A stretch of 64,000 nt of DNA from positions 6,820,001 to 6,884,000 of the forward strand of contig NZ_CP114040.1 of NCBI RefSeq assembly GCF_026965555.1, written 5' to 3'. The position numbers and the translations under genes are program-made. The notes beneath the pieces were generated by a model. It had not been told where the DNA came from and did no database searches. It worked only from the letters and a program-made list of their open reading frames with translations. This DNA comes from Nannocystis punicea. Lineage in GTDB: Bacteria > Myxococcota_A > Polyangia > Nannocystales > Nannocystaceae. The number at the start of each line of letters is the position of its first letter. The stretch's first letter is position 1. This document shows, piece by piece, positions 24,779 through 32,804 of this stretch.

Positions 24779-27502
24779 TCAGACCGCGCTCGCACGCGAC
24801 TCCGGCAGCTCCGCGAGCAGGGCCTCGAGCACCTCCGGCGCGGCGGGTTTGACGATGTGGCGATCGAAGCCGGCCTCGCGGGCGCGGGCCTTGTCCTCCT
24901 CCTGGCCCCAGCCGGTGAGCGCGACCAGGACCGGCTTCTCGCCCCACGGCTCCGCGCGCAGCCGGCGGGCCGTCTCGTAGCCGTTCATGGTCGGCATGCC
25001 GATGTCGAGGAACACCAGCTCGGGGCTGAACTCGGCGGCCAGGCGCAGCCCCTCGAACCCGTCGTGGGCCACGCGCGTGTCGCAGCCCATCAATGCGAGG
25101 AAGTCGGCCAGGCTGAGCGCGGCGTCGCGGTTGTCGTCGACGACCAGCACGCGGTGACCGGCGACCTGCACCGCCTCACAGGCCAGCGCCGGCGGCTGTG
25201 CGGGCAGCGGGCTCGAGGGGACGATCGGCAGGCGGACCGTGAACTCGCTGCCCAGGTCGAGGCCGTCGCTCCTGGCCTCGACCGTGCCGCCGTGCATCTC
25301 CACCAGCTGTTTGACCAGCGACAGGCCGATGCCCAGCCCGCCTTGCGATCGCTCGTAGGCGTCGGTGACCTGCGCGAACAGGTCGAACACGCGCGGCAGC
25401 ATCTCCGGCTCGATGCCGATGCCGTCGTCCTTGACGCGGACCACGACCTCGCCGGATCGCCGCTCGACCGTCAGCCGGATGTGACCGCCGGGCGGCGTGA
25501 ACTTGGCGGCGTTGCCGAGCAGGTTGGCGAACACCTGCGCCAGGCGGACCACGTCGGCCTCGACGAACACCGGCTCCGGCAGCGGCTCGAGCGTGAGCTC
25601 GTGGTGATGGCGCTCGATCAGCGGCTGGACCGTCTCGATCGCGCTTTGCAGCACCTGCGCCAGCGCGACGCGCTCCTTTCGCAGCTCGATCTTGCCGCGG
25701 CTGATCCGGCTGACGTCGAGCAAGTCGTCGATGAGGTGCACCATCTGCCCGAGCTGCCGCTCCATCATCGCCCGCGCCCGCTCGGCCACGTCCTCGTCGA
25801 CGTCCGCGCGGCGGAGGATCTCGAGCCCGTTGCGCAGCGGCGCCAGCGGGTTGCGCAGCTCGTGGGCGAGCGTCGCCAGGAACTCGTCCTTGCGCCGATC
25901 GGCCTGCCGCAGCGCCTCCGCCTGGCGTTCCAGCAGCTCCTTGGACCGCCGCGCCTCCGTCCAGTCGCGCATGATCTTGAGGAACCCGTGGTACTCGCCG
26001 CCGTCGCGCAGCGGCATCATCAGGCCGCTGCCCCAGAAGCGGGTGCCGTCCCTGCGCAGGTGCCAGCGTTCGCTGTGGGCCCGGCCGTCTCGCCGCGCCG
26101 CCCGGATCTCCTTCTCGGGCACGCCGCGCGCCCGATCCTCGGGCGTGAACAGGACTGCGCCGTCCTTGCCGACGATCTCGTGCTCCTCGTGGCCGAACAC
26201 GTTCTTCGCCCCCGCGTTCCAGCTCGTCACGATCCCCTGCGCGTCGACGGTGAAGATCGCGTAGTCCTTGGCGCTCTCGAGGATGAGCCGGAGCCGCTCC
26301 TCGCTCCGCGCTCGCGCTTCCTCGGCCTCCTTGCGGGCGGTGATGTCGCTGACGACGCCGAACAGGCGGACGATCTGCCCGTGCGTATCCCGCACCAGCT
26401 TCGCGCGCGCGTCGATCCAGCGCCAGCCGCCGCCGGCCAGCGGGATGCGGTACTCGTTCTGGTACTTCCCGGTGGCCAGGCACTCCGCGACCGCGCTGCG
26501 ATCGCGCCCCAGGTCGTCGGGGTGGAGCCGCGATTCGTACAGCTCGAACGTGATCGGCGTCTCGGGTGCGACCCCGAGCAGCTCGCGCGTCAGCGGCGAC
26601 CAGAAGGCGCGCTGGGTCCGTAGATCCATCTCCCACTCGCCGAGCTCGGCGCCCTCCATCGCCAGCCGCAGCCGCTCCTCCTTGTGCTGCAGCTGCTCGC
26701 GCAGCCGCTCGCGCTCGCTGACGTCGAGGCAGGCTCCGACCGCGCCGCGCACCCCGCCGGCGGCGTCGAACAGCGGCGCGGCGTTGCCCAGCAGCGTGAG
26801 CACCGTGTGGTCGGGGAGGACCAGGTCGACCTCCACGTCGGTGACCGGCGCCCGGGTGGCGATGGCCAGGCGCAGCGGCGTCTCTTCCATCGGCAGCTCT
26901 CGGCCCTCGCGCTCGAAGCGGAGCCAGCCTCGCTGCTCGGGCGGGAGTCGGGCCGAGATGTTCGAGCCGGGCGGCAACTTCAGCAAGCGACAGCCTTCCT
27001 GGTTGCCGATCACCTCCCGGCACTCGGCGTCGCGCGCCAGCCAGGCCACGGCCGGCATCAGCTCCATCAATCGCTCGATCTCCTCGCCGCGCTGCCGCAG
27101 CGCCTCCGTCGTCTGCTGCGAAGAGCCGCGGCGAGTCGATCGCAGGCGCTCGCACACCGCGCAGATGCCGGTCGCGGTGGCGGCGAACAGCGCCAGCTGC
27201 AACCAATCGGCGGCGCGGGCCGTCGCGGTGGTCGCCGGCCAGAGCAGCCAAACCACGCCGGCCGCGGTGCACAGGAGCGTCGTCAGCAGACCGGGCCGCA
27301 GGCCGCCGACGAGGGCCGAGACGAGCACTGCGGGCACGAACGGCATCAGCGCCGCGCGCCCCGGCTCCGAGGATGACAGGGCCAGCCAGGCCACCACGGC
27401 CCACGCGGCCGCGCCGATCGCCAGAGCGTAGGGCATCCATGGGCGGGGGCCTTCCAGGACTTCTCCTCCTGCCGCATCACCTCGGAGGATCTGTGTGTGC
27501 AT
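24779..27502 (-). CDS. Membrane PAS-domain hybrid sensor histidine kinase
   Basis: 907 aa from the ATG at 27502; the longer frame needs TTG and adds no signal, so I prefer ATG. Several N-terminal membrane helices (about 25-110, MASE-like) precede about three PAS/PAC modules (LYESRLHPDDLGRDRSAVAE, TSWNAGAKNVFGHEEHEIVG). The HisKA domain has the phospho-accepting His in LAHELRNPLAPL, and the HATPase carries NLLGNAAKF, DDGIGIEP and GGLGIGLSLV. A C-terminal receiver has Asp in LVFLDIGMPTMNG and Lys in IVKPAAP. A phosphorelay partner with an HPt domain is not seen nearby. The divergent gene starts 362 bp away. Confidence 0.9.
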   Translation of the reverse strand: MHTQILRGDAAGGEVLEGPRPWMPYALAIGAAAWAVVAWLALSSSEPGRAALMPFVPAVLVSALVGGLRPGLLTTLLCTAAGVVWLLWPATTATARAADWLQLALFAATATGICAVCERLRSTRRGSSQQTTEALRQRGEEIERLMELMPAVAWLARDAECREVIGNQEGCRLLKLPPGSNISARLPPEQRGWLRFEREGRELPMEETPLRLAIATRAPVTDVEVDLVLPDHTVLTLLGNAAPLFDAAGGVRGAVGACLDVSERERLREQLQHKEERLRLAMEGAELGEWEMDLRTQRAFWSPLTRELLGVAPETPITFELYESRLHPDDLGRDRSAVAECLATGKYQNEYRIPLAGGGWRWIDARAKLVRDTHGQIVRLFGVVSDITARKEAEEARARSEERLRLILESAKDYAIFTVDAQGIVTSWNAGAKNVFGHEEHEIVGKDGAVLFTPEDRARGVPEKEIRAARRDGRAHSERWHLRRDGTRFWGSGLMMPLRDGGEYHGFLKIMRDWTEARRSKELLERQAEALRQADRRKDEFLATLAHELRNPLAPLRNGLEILRRADVDEDVAERARAMMERQLGQMVHLIDDLLDVSRISRGKIELRKERVALAQVLQSAIETVQPLIERHHHELTLEPLPEPVFVEADVVRLAQVFANLLGNAAKFTPPGGHIRLTVERRSGEVVVRVKDDGIGIEPEMLPRVFDLFAQVTDAYERSQGGLGIGLSLVKQLVEMHGGTVEARSDGLDLGSEFTVRLPIVPSSPLPAQPPALACEAVQVAGHRVLVVDDNRDAALSLADFLALMGCDTRVAHDGFEGLRLAAEFSPELVFLDIGMPTMNGYETARRLRAEPWGEKPVLVALTGWGQEEDKARAREAGFDRHIVKPAAPEVLEALLAELPESRASAV

Positions 27503-27864
27503 TCGGCCGGCGGGCCACGCACAGCGAGGGCAAAGTTCGGTCCGCAAGCGACAACCTCCGTGCCCGGGCCGCGACGAGCTCAGGCATCGCCGACGGTGCG
27601 GCCGTTGCGGCGCCCGACAGCGACCTTATCCGCCGCGGACCCTGGCGGCCGGGCCGCTGACTCGCCGCGAAGTCGTGTTCGGCGCGCGACGACCGGAGCG
27701 AGCGATCCGCGAGGAGACCGCGGCGCCGAGCCATGGTTCGTTGCAGCACGCACCCCCCAGCGGCGCGGGCTCTCGGCGACGCGTCGGCGGCTTCGCGGCT
27801 CCCCGTTCGCACGATTTGGGCATCGAGCGACGACGTCGCGGGCCAACTCGAGCAAAATGCCTGC
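27503..27864. other. Divergent intergenic region
   Basis: About 360 bp between the hybrid kinase (minus) and the beta-helix lipoprotein (plus). I see no gene, repeat or strong hairpin; it presumably holds both promoters. Confidence 0.35.
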
Positions 27865-29157
27865 ATGTCGACCTCCTCCGCGCGCCTGCCCCTCCTCATC
27901 GCTCTCGCGTGCGCGTGCGGGGACGCGAACACGACCGCGACTTCGGACACTGCGTCCCTCTCGAGCACCACCGGGGTCGGCACCGACGAGACGACCGCGG
28001 TCGCTACCACGGATTCGCCGGGCACGAATGACAGCAGCGGCGCGCCTCCGACCACCGGTCTCTCGACCACCCACGGCACCACGGACGGCACCACGGACGG
28101 CACCACCACCGGCGACCCCACCACCGGCCTCTCGACCACCACCACCACCACCACCACCACCACCGGCGGCGACGACGGGCCCTTCACCGTTCATCTCGAT
28201 CCCGCCGGCGACGACGCCCACGGCGGGTTGTCGCCCGAAGACGCGGTCCTGACCCTCGCGCGGGCCCACGAGATCGTCGTCGCTGCGGCCCCCGACCGCG
28301 ACGTGGAGGTGCGGATCGCCCAGGGCACCTACGTCGGCCAGAGCGTGACCTGGACCCACTATCACCCCGACCACCGGGTCGCCTTCATGCCGGCCGATTA
28401 CGCCGACGGCGACGGCATCGACGACATCGCCGGTCGCCCCGTGTTCGACGGCGACGGCGCGGGCGCCCTCCTCACCCTCGACGTCGCCCCCGGGGAGGCG
28501 ACGCGCCTCGAGTTCTACTACCTCGAGATCCAGCATTACCTGCACTACGGCCTGTACTTCCGCGGCGATCGCCTCGACCCCGAGGGCGGCTGGAACGGGG
28601 GCAACCGGATCTTCGGCGTGTACTTCACCGAGATCGGCAGCCTGCACGTGCCCGGCGAGGAGGGCTACGGCGCGATCGACCTCGTCAATTCGCGCGACAA
28701 CGACATCCGCAACAACCACTTCGTCGCCGTCGAGAACCACGCGCAGAAGGCCGGTCTGATGCACGGCGTGTACATCGCCCATCACAGCACGGGCAACCAG
28801 ATCCGCGGCAATCAATTCACCGAGATCAGCGGCGACCCGATCCGCGTGCGCGACGACAGCAACGCGAACGTCATCGAGGACAACACCTTCAGCAACACCG
28901 GCAGCGTCGCCTTCTACTCCGACTGGTACTGCGACCCCGACGCCAACCCGAACTGCACCAAGCCCGGCGGCGAGTGCCCGTCGTGGCAGAACGAGTTCCG
29001 CGACAACGCGCTGCACTGCGGCTACGGCGGCGAGCAGCTCCCGACCTTCTCGTACATCCAGGGCGGCGCCGATTACGTCCCGCCGAGCTGCCCCGACCAC
29101 TTCGCCGACGGCTGGAAGCGCCTGTCCACCAGCGGCAACACCACCGCCTGTCCGTGA
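27865..29157 (+). CDS. Right-handed beta-helix lipoprotein
   Basis: 430 aa. ATG at 27865 opens MSTSSARLPLLIALACACG with a lipobox-like ALACAC. A Thr/Ser/Gly linker of about 90 residues includes an uninterrupted Thr run encoded by (ACC)n. The catalytic-size domain starts at about residue 105 (FTVHLDPAGDDAHGGLSPEDAVLTL), a common opening of parallel beta-helix (pectate-lyase-like/NosD) proteins. It is followed by Asn-rich rungs (NSRDNDIRNNHFVAVENHA, TGNQIRGNQFTEISG, NANVIEDNTF). It could be a polysaccharide lyase or binding protein; active residues cannot be assigned. A short hairpin at 29192 follows. Confidence 0.85.
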   Translation: MSTSSARLPLLIALACACGDANTTATSDTASLSSTTGVGTDETTAVATTDSPGTNDSSGAPPTTGLSTTHGTTDGTTDGTTTGDPTTGLSTTTTTTTTTTGGDDGPFTVHLDPAGDDAHGGLSPEDAVLTLARAHEIVVAAAPDRDVEVRIAQGTYVGQSVTWTHYHPDHRVAFMPADYADGDGIDDIAGRPVFDGDGAGALLTLDVAPGEATRLEFYYLEIQHYLHYGLYFRGDRLDPEGGWNGGNRIFGVYFTEIGSLHVPGEEGYGAIDLVNSRDNDIRNNHFVAVENHAQKAGLMHGVYIAHHSTGNQIRGNQFTEISGDPIRVRDDSNANVIEDNTFSNTGSVAFYSDWYCDPDANPNCTKPGGECPSWQNEFRDNALHCGYGGEQLPTFSYIQGGADYVPPSCPDHFADGWKRLSTSGNTTACP

Positions 29158-29191
29158 CCCCGTCGCGTTTCACCCCGTCGATTCACGACAG

Positions 29192-29206
29192 GAGACCCGC
29201 GGTCTC
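29192..29206. terminator. Convergent hairpin
   Basis: GAGACC-CGC-GGTCTC, a perfect 6-bp stem between two converging genes; it overlaps the stop codon of the minus-strand gene. Confidence 0.45.
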
Positions 29207-29678
29207 ACAGGCGCTCGATCTCGTGGGCGCGAGCGTCGACCTCGAGCGGGGCGTGGAGGTAGCCGACGGTCGCGATCTGCTGCAAGTAGTCGGCCAGGAA
29301 CGCCGCGATCGAGCCGGCCTGCTCGTATTGATACACGTGCCGGCATTCGTGCGAGAGCAGCCGGGTGGAGACGGGGCGCTTGCGGACATAGATGCCGTGG
29401 CCCAGGGTCAGGCCGATCGTCTCGGGCCCCAGCATGCCGAGGCTCAGCGCCGCCTGGCGGAGGTCGGGGTCCTCCGGGAGCGGGATGCGGGCGACGACGG
29501 CCAGCCGCACTCGCTCGGGCTGCCGCACCCCGACCGCGCGGGCGACCGCCTGCATCTTCGCGTCGAGCGGCAGCCCGGTGCGCAAGATCTCCGCCTCGTG
29601 GGCCTCGGCCCAGCGCACCGCCGCGGGCCCGAGCGAGACGAGGCGTGACAGCCGGGCGCTGCGCATGCCTGCGAGCAT
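29205..29678 (-). CDS. HExxH metallopeptidase-like protein
   Basis: 157 aa, no signal peptide. The C-terminal half has LLSHECRHVYQYEQAG, an HExxH zinc-binding motif (HECRH), followed 30 residues later by EVDARAHE, a plausible third ligand region. This is the arrangement seen in small gluzincin-like proteins such as the DUF4157 group. Zinc peptidase activity is inferred; such domains are sometimes inactive or toxin-linked. Start may be ATG 29678 or ATG 29666; neither has a strong ribosome binding site. It lies downstream of the patatin gene on the same strand (173-bp gap). Confidence 0.68.
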   Translation of the reverse strand: MLAGMRSARLSRLVSLGPAAVRWAEAHEAEILRTGLPLDAKMQAVARAVGVRQPERVRLAVVARIPLPEDPDLRQAALSLGMLGPETIGLTLGHGIYVRKRPVSTRLLSHECRHVYQYEQAGSIAAFLADYLQQIATVGYLHAPLEVDARAHEIERL

Positions 29679-29851
29679 ACGACCCGGCCCACGCCAGTAC
29701 CAGTGCCCGGGGCTGCGCGAGTCGCCGCGGACGCGGGTCGCAACCCGATCGTGCCGCTGCCGGATCCCCGGCCGCCCGGAGCATCCTTCGCCGGAGGTCG
29801 AACGGCGTGCTCGCACTCGCGGCTCTCGTGCCCCGCCCGCTCGCTCGTCGC

Positions 29852-30712
29852 CTACGTCGAACGCGCGGCCGATCGCTCCGCGAGGAACCGCTCGATCTCG
29901 CCGCGCGCAGCCTCGCCCTCGCGGCGGCCCATGTCGAACGCCCGGCGGACCCGCGCCGGGTCGGTGTAATCCCACTTGTGAATCGGCACCGGCTCCGAGG
30001 GCGCGAGGTAGCGGACGTTGCCGACGACGGCCTCGTGCGCGTGCGGGCGGTTCAGCAGCACGAGCACCGCCCCGGCCCGCGCGGTCGCGCCGAGGGCTCG
30101 TACCGGGGCCGCGTCGACCAGGCAGCCGTCGAAGTAAATCCGACCCGGGGCCCGCAGGATCGGGGTCACCGGCGGGCTCGCCGAGGACCGCATCACCCGC
30201 TCGGCCAGCTCCTGGACGTTCGCCGCCTCCTGGGCGGTGTCGACCTCCGCCGCCAGGCCGCGGTGGGGCACGTCCGGGCCGTGGAGCAGGCCGCGGCGGC
30301 GCCGCGCGGCGTAGGCCCACCACGCGCTCGCCACAGTGGGCGCGACGAGCCACCCCGGCTTGACGCAGGCTTGCAAGATGCGGACGCGCGGCGCCCGGGC
30401 GAGGCGCTGCAGGCTCGCGTCGTCGAGCAGTTCGTGCATGGTCGCCCGGTACATCGCCTCCTGCGGAAACACCGGCCGACCGAGGAGCAGGCGCTCGGGG
30501 TAGAGGTTGCGAGGATTGACCGCCGTGCGCGCGCAGAACGCCGCCACGAGCGCCTCCTCCTGGCCCAGCGCCGCCGCCAGCGCCATCGCGGCGCCCGCCG
30601 AAGCGCCTGCGAGCTCGACCGTGGTGGCGAGGCCCGCGAGCGCCGTATAGGCCCCGAGGGCCCAGAAGGTCCGGCAGCCGCCGCCGGCGAAGACGACCGA
30701 CATCTCGCTCAT
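29852..30712 (-). CDS. Patatin-like phospholipase
   Basis: 286-aa soluble protein. It carries the patatin features: an N-terminal oxyanion loop (FAGGGCRTFWALGAY), nucleophile elbow GASAG (Ser about residue 38), and the catalytic Asp in YFDGCLVDAAPV near residue 205. It most likely hydrolyses acyl chains from phospholipids. No signal peptide, so cytoplasmic unless exported by a special route. ATG at 30712 is the first start. Upstream is the frameshifted PixA-like gene (238 bp away). Confidence 0.85.
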   Translation of the reverse strand: MSEMSVVFAGGGCRTFWALGAYTALAGLATTVELAGASAGAAMALAAALGQEEALVAAFCARTAVNPRNLYPERLLLGRPVFPQEAMYRATMHELLDDASLQRLARAPRVRILQACVKPGWLVAPTVASAWWAYAARRRRGLLHGPDVPHRGLAAEVDTAQEAANVQELAERVMRSSASPPVTPILRAPGRIYFDGCLVDAAPVRALGATARAGAVLVLLNRPHAHEAVVGNVRYLAPSEPVPIHKWDYTDPARVRRAFDMGRREGEAARGEIERFLAERSAARST

Positions 30713-30949
30713 GGGGCGCAGCTAACATCGGGGCGGATCGCGGTCAAGTGCGACGCGTCCCGGTGGGCATCGGACCGGCGAGCGGCCGCTCGCGGGCGAA
30801 CTCTGCTTCCGTTCCCGGCGATCGACGCCCGGCTCACCGAGCGCTTGCGATCGACCCTGCACATTCGCCGGCGACGCGCCGTTCCGTGCCAATGACAAGA
30901 GCGTGGACGGGCCATTCTCCGCCCGCGCCAGGGCCGCTCGATCACCGCA

Positions 30950-31475
30950 TCAGGGCCGGTAGACGGTCACGAACGGATCCCAGTTGAACCCGTCGATCCG
31001 GGCGCCGTTCTTGTAGATCCCGATGTTGAACGTGTAGGCGACCCCTGGGGCTCTGCCGCTCGTCGCGATTGGAGAGCTGGGTGAGGCACTGGATGAACGG
31101 CCGGTCGATACCCTCGACCCCGACCGAGGCGGGGACGTCGTTGCCCAGGGTGCCCGTGCTCGAGTAAAATGGCGCGTCGCCGCCGCCGTTGCTCGTGCCC
31201 CACTCGGTGAGGTAGGTGCCGGCGTCGACGCCGTTGTCGTTCCACAAGTAATAGGATTCGATGTTCGCGTGATAGACGCCGGCGTCGCTCGGGTCGGTGG
31301 TCTGCAGCGGCACCACGCGCCAGCGCAGCTCCGTGCCGACCGGGACCTTGACCGCCAGCTCGTTCGAGCCCTCGCTGCTGCCGTCGAGGATCGAGGGATC
31401 ACAGTACATCTCGACGCGCTGGGCGGCGGGCAGGCTGCGGTCGATGCTCACGATGATGAGGATATCCTGGGCCAT
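30950..31475 (-). pseudogene. AidA/PixA-like inclusion-body family protein, frameshifted
   Basis: Starts at ATG 31475 (AAGAGAG about 10 nt upstream): MAQDILIIVSIDRSLPAAQR, then a beta-rich body (LRWRVVPLQ, VYHANIESYYLWNDNGVDAG). Near 31050-31080 the frame breaks: frame 1 becomes Arg-rich junk ending at 30942, while another frame continues convincingly as APGVAYTFNIGIYKNGARID, then GFNWDPFVTVYRP, the family-like C-terminus, ending at 30950. PixA-type proteins form intracellular inclusions in Xenorhabdus, and AidA-type ones are quorum-regulated. One indel (mutation or sequencing error) explains it. Downstream of an ECF sigma gene. Confidence 0.6.
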
Positions 31476-31656
31476 GATTCGTCGGCTCTCTTGGGATGAT
31501 TGGATGGTGGGAGACTCCGTCCCCGGTCGGGGCTTCGTCGGAAGCGACCCGTCCAGAGCGGCTCTCACAGGGGCCGCGACCTCTCCGCCTCGATCCAAGA
31601 AACTTCGAGAACTTCTTCGCCGCGATCGAAGGCGCGGCTGCGGGCCCGAACTGTGG

Positions 31657-32319
31657 TCAGTCGGCCTCGCCCGGCCCGACCAGCTCCTGGCCGCAGCGCG
31701 CCGCCCAATCCTCGAGGCGCGTCAGCGTGCTCTCGAGCACCTCGCGCGAGCGGGCCAGGGAATCCATCGCCGCCTGCAGCGCGTCGCGGGCCCGTTGCAA
31801 GCGGCTGCGCACCGTCGCGGGCGGCACCCCGAGCACCTCGGCGATCCGATCGGTCTTGAGGCCCTCCCAGTAGTGCAGCTCGAGCACCACCTGGTAGTTG
31901 ACCGGGATCGCGCGCAGCGCCTCGAGCAGCAGCCGCTGCTCCTGCGTGCGGGCGATGACCGACACCGCGCCCGGCTCGAGCTGCTCGACGGACACCTCGT
32001 CGAGGTCGACCGCCGGCGTGTGGCGCGAGAGCCGACCGAAGTGGCGGCAGAGCGCGTGGTAGGCGATCCGCAGCAGGTAGGCGCGGAACCGGCTCGCGTC
32101 GGTCACCCGCTCGCGGCTCGCCACGCTGGCGACGAACGTCTCCTGCATGAGGTCGGCGATGTGCTGCGCGCCGACCTTGTTGCGAAAGTAGCGCTTGAGC
32201 AGTCGATAGTGGCGGGCGAACAGCTGCTCGCCCGCCGTGGCGTCGCCCGCTCGCCACGCCTCGAGCAGCTCGGCGTCGGTCGGCCCGTCGGGCGCTGGCG
32301 GCGGTGGAGGCGAGGTCAT
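31657..32319 (-). CDS. ECF-type RNA polymerase sigma factor
   Basis: 220 aa. Sigma-70 region 2 is seen in QLFARHYRLLKRYFRNKVG and IADLMQETFVASVASRERV, and region 4 helix-turn-helix in KTDRIAEVLGVPPATVRSRL. Length fits the ECF group. After a Pro-rich start there is no anti-sigma partner next to it; a transmembrane Ser/Thr kinase lies upstream on the same strand instead. Kinase-linked ECF control is known in other bacteria, so regulation by that kinase is possible (inference). The PixA-like gene downstream may be a target. Confidence 0.88.
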   Translation of the reverse strand: MTSPPPPPAPDGPTDAELLEAWRAGDATAGEQLFARHYRLLKRYFRNKVGAQHIADLMQETFVASVASRERVTDASRFRAYLLRIAYHALCRHFGRLSRHTPAVDLDEVSVEQLEPGAVSVIARTQEQRLLLEALRAIPVNYQVVLELHYWEGLKTDRIAEVLGVPPATVRSRLQRARDALQAAMDSLARSREVLESTLTRLEDWAARCGQELVGPGEAD

Positions 32320-32368
32320 GGGCGCGACGGGGCCGCGATGATAGGCGAGCCCCGGCGCCGTGTCACTG

Positions 32369-32722
32369 CTAGGTGGGGCACGTGGTCTGCGGCTTGAACT
32401 TGGGCGACTTGGTCGGGGTCTCGAGCGGCGGCATGTAGCCGTCTTCCTCTCCGCGCGGAGGCGCGGTGTAGCTGACCTGCACGGTGAAGCTCGTGCCGAG
32501 CTCGCTGGGGTTGTAATCGAACTCGATCCAGTCCCGGCCGTAGTTGGGACCGGACGGCGTCACGACGACGCCATCGATGGAACCGACCAGGGCTCCGTTG
32601 CTCGGCGGAACGAAAGTGATCCGGATCGACGTCACCGCCGGGTTGACGCGCACGGTGTAGAAGCCGACCTCGTCGAGGGTCGCGACGTCGAGCGTGGTGG
32701 AAGCGGTGATGCATTGCGGCAT
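32369..32722 (-). CDS. Small beta-rich hypothetical protein
   Basis: 117 aa, Ser/Thr/Val-rich and predicted all-beta (VGFYTVRVNPAVTSIRITFV, LGTSFTVQVSYTAPP), ending in a basic Pro/Lys tail (KSPKFKPQTTCPT). The ATG at 32722 has a good ribosome binding site (AGGAG, 8 nt). It lies between the kinase and sigma genes on the same strand. It resembles small inclusion or structural proteins, perhaps related to the PixA-like neighbour, but no family is clear. Confidence 0.7.
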   Translation of the reverse strand: MPQCITASTTLDVATLDEVGFYTVRVNPAVTSIRITFVPPSNGALVGSIDGVVVTPSGPNYGRDWIEFDYNPSELGTSFTVQVSYTAPPRGEEDGYMPPLETPTKSPKFKPQTTCPT

Positions 32723-32804
32723 GATGGGTCTCCTGGCTTCGGGGGGTTTGCGGTCGAGGACCGCTCGGAGGTGAGCACGGGAAGTCGGGTCGAGGCCGCG
32801 GGCC

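Noticed and set aside
24755..26623. 622-aa plus-strand frame
   Set aside because: Lies antisense to the hybrid kinase, whose HisKA, HATPase and receiver motifs are unmistakable.
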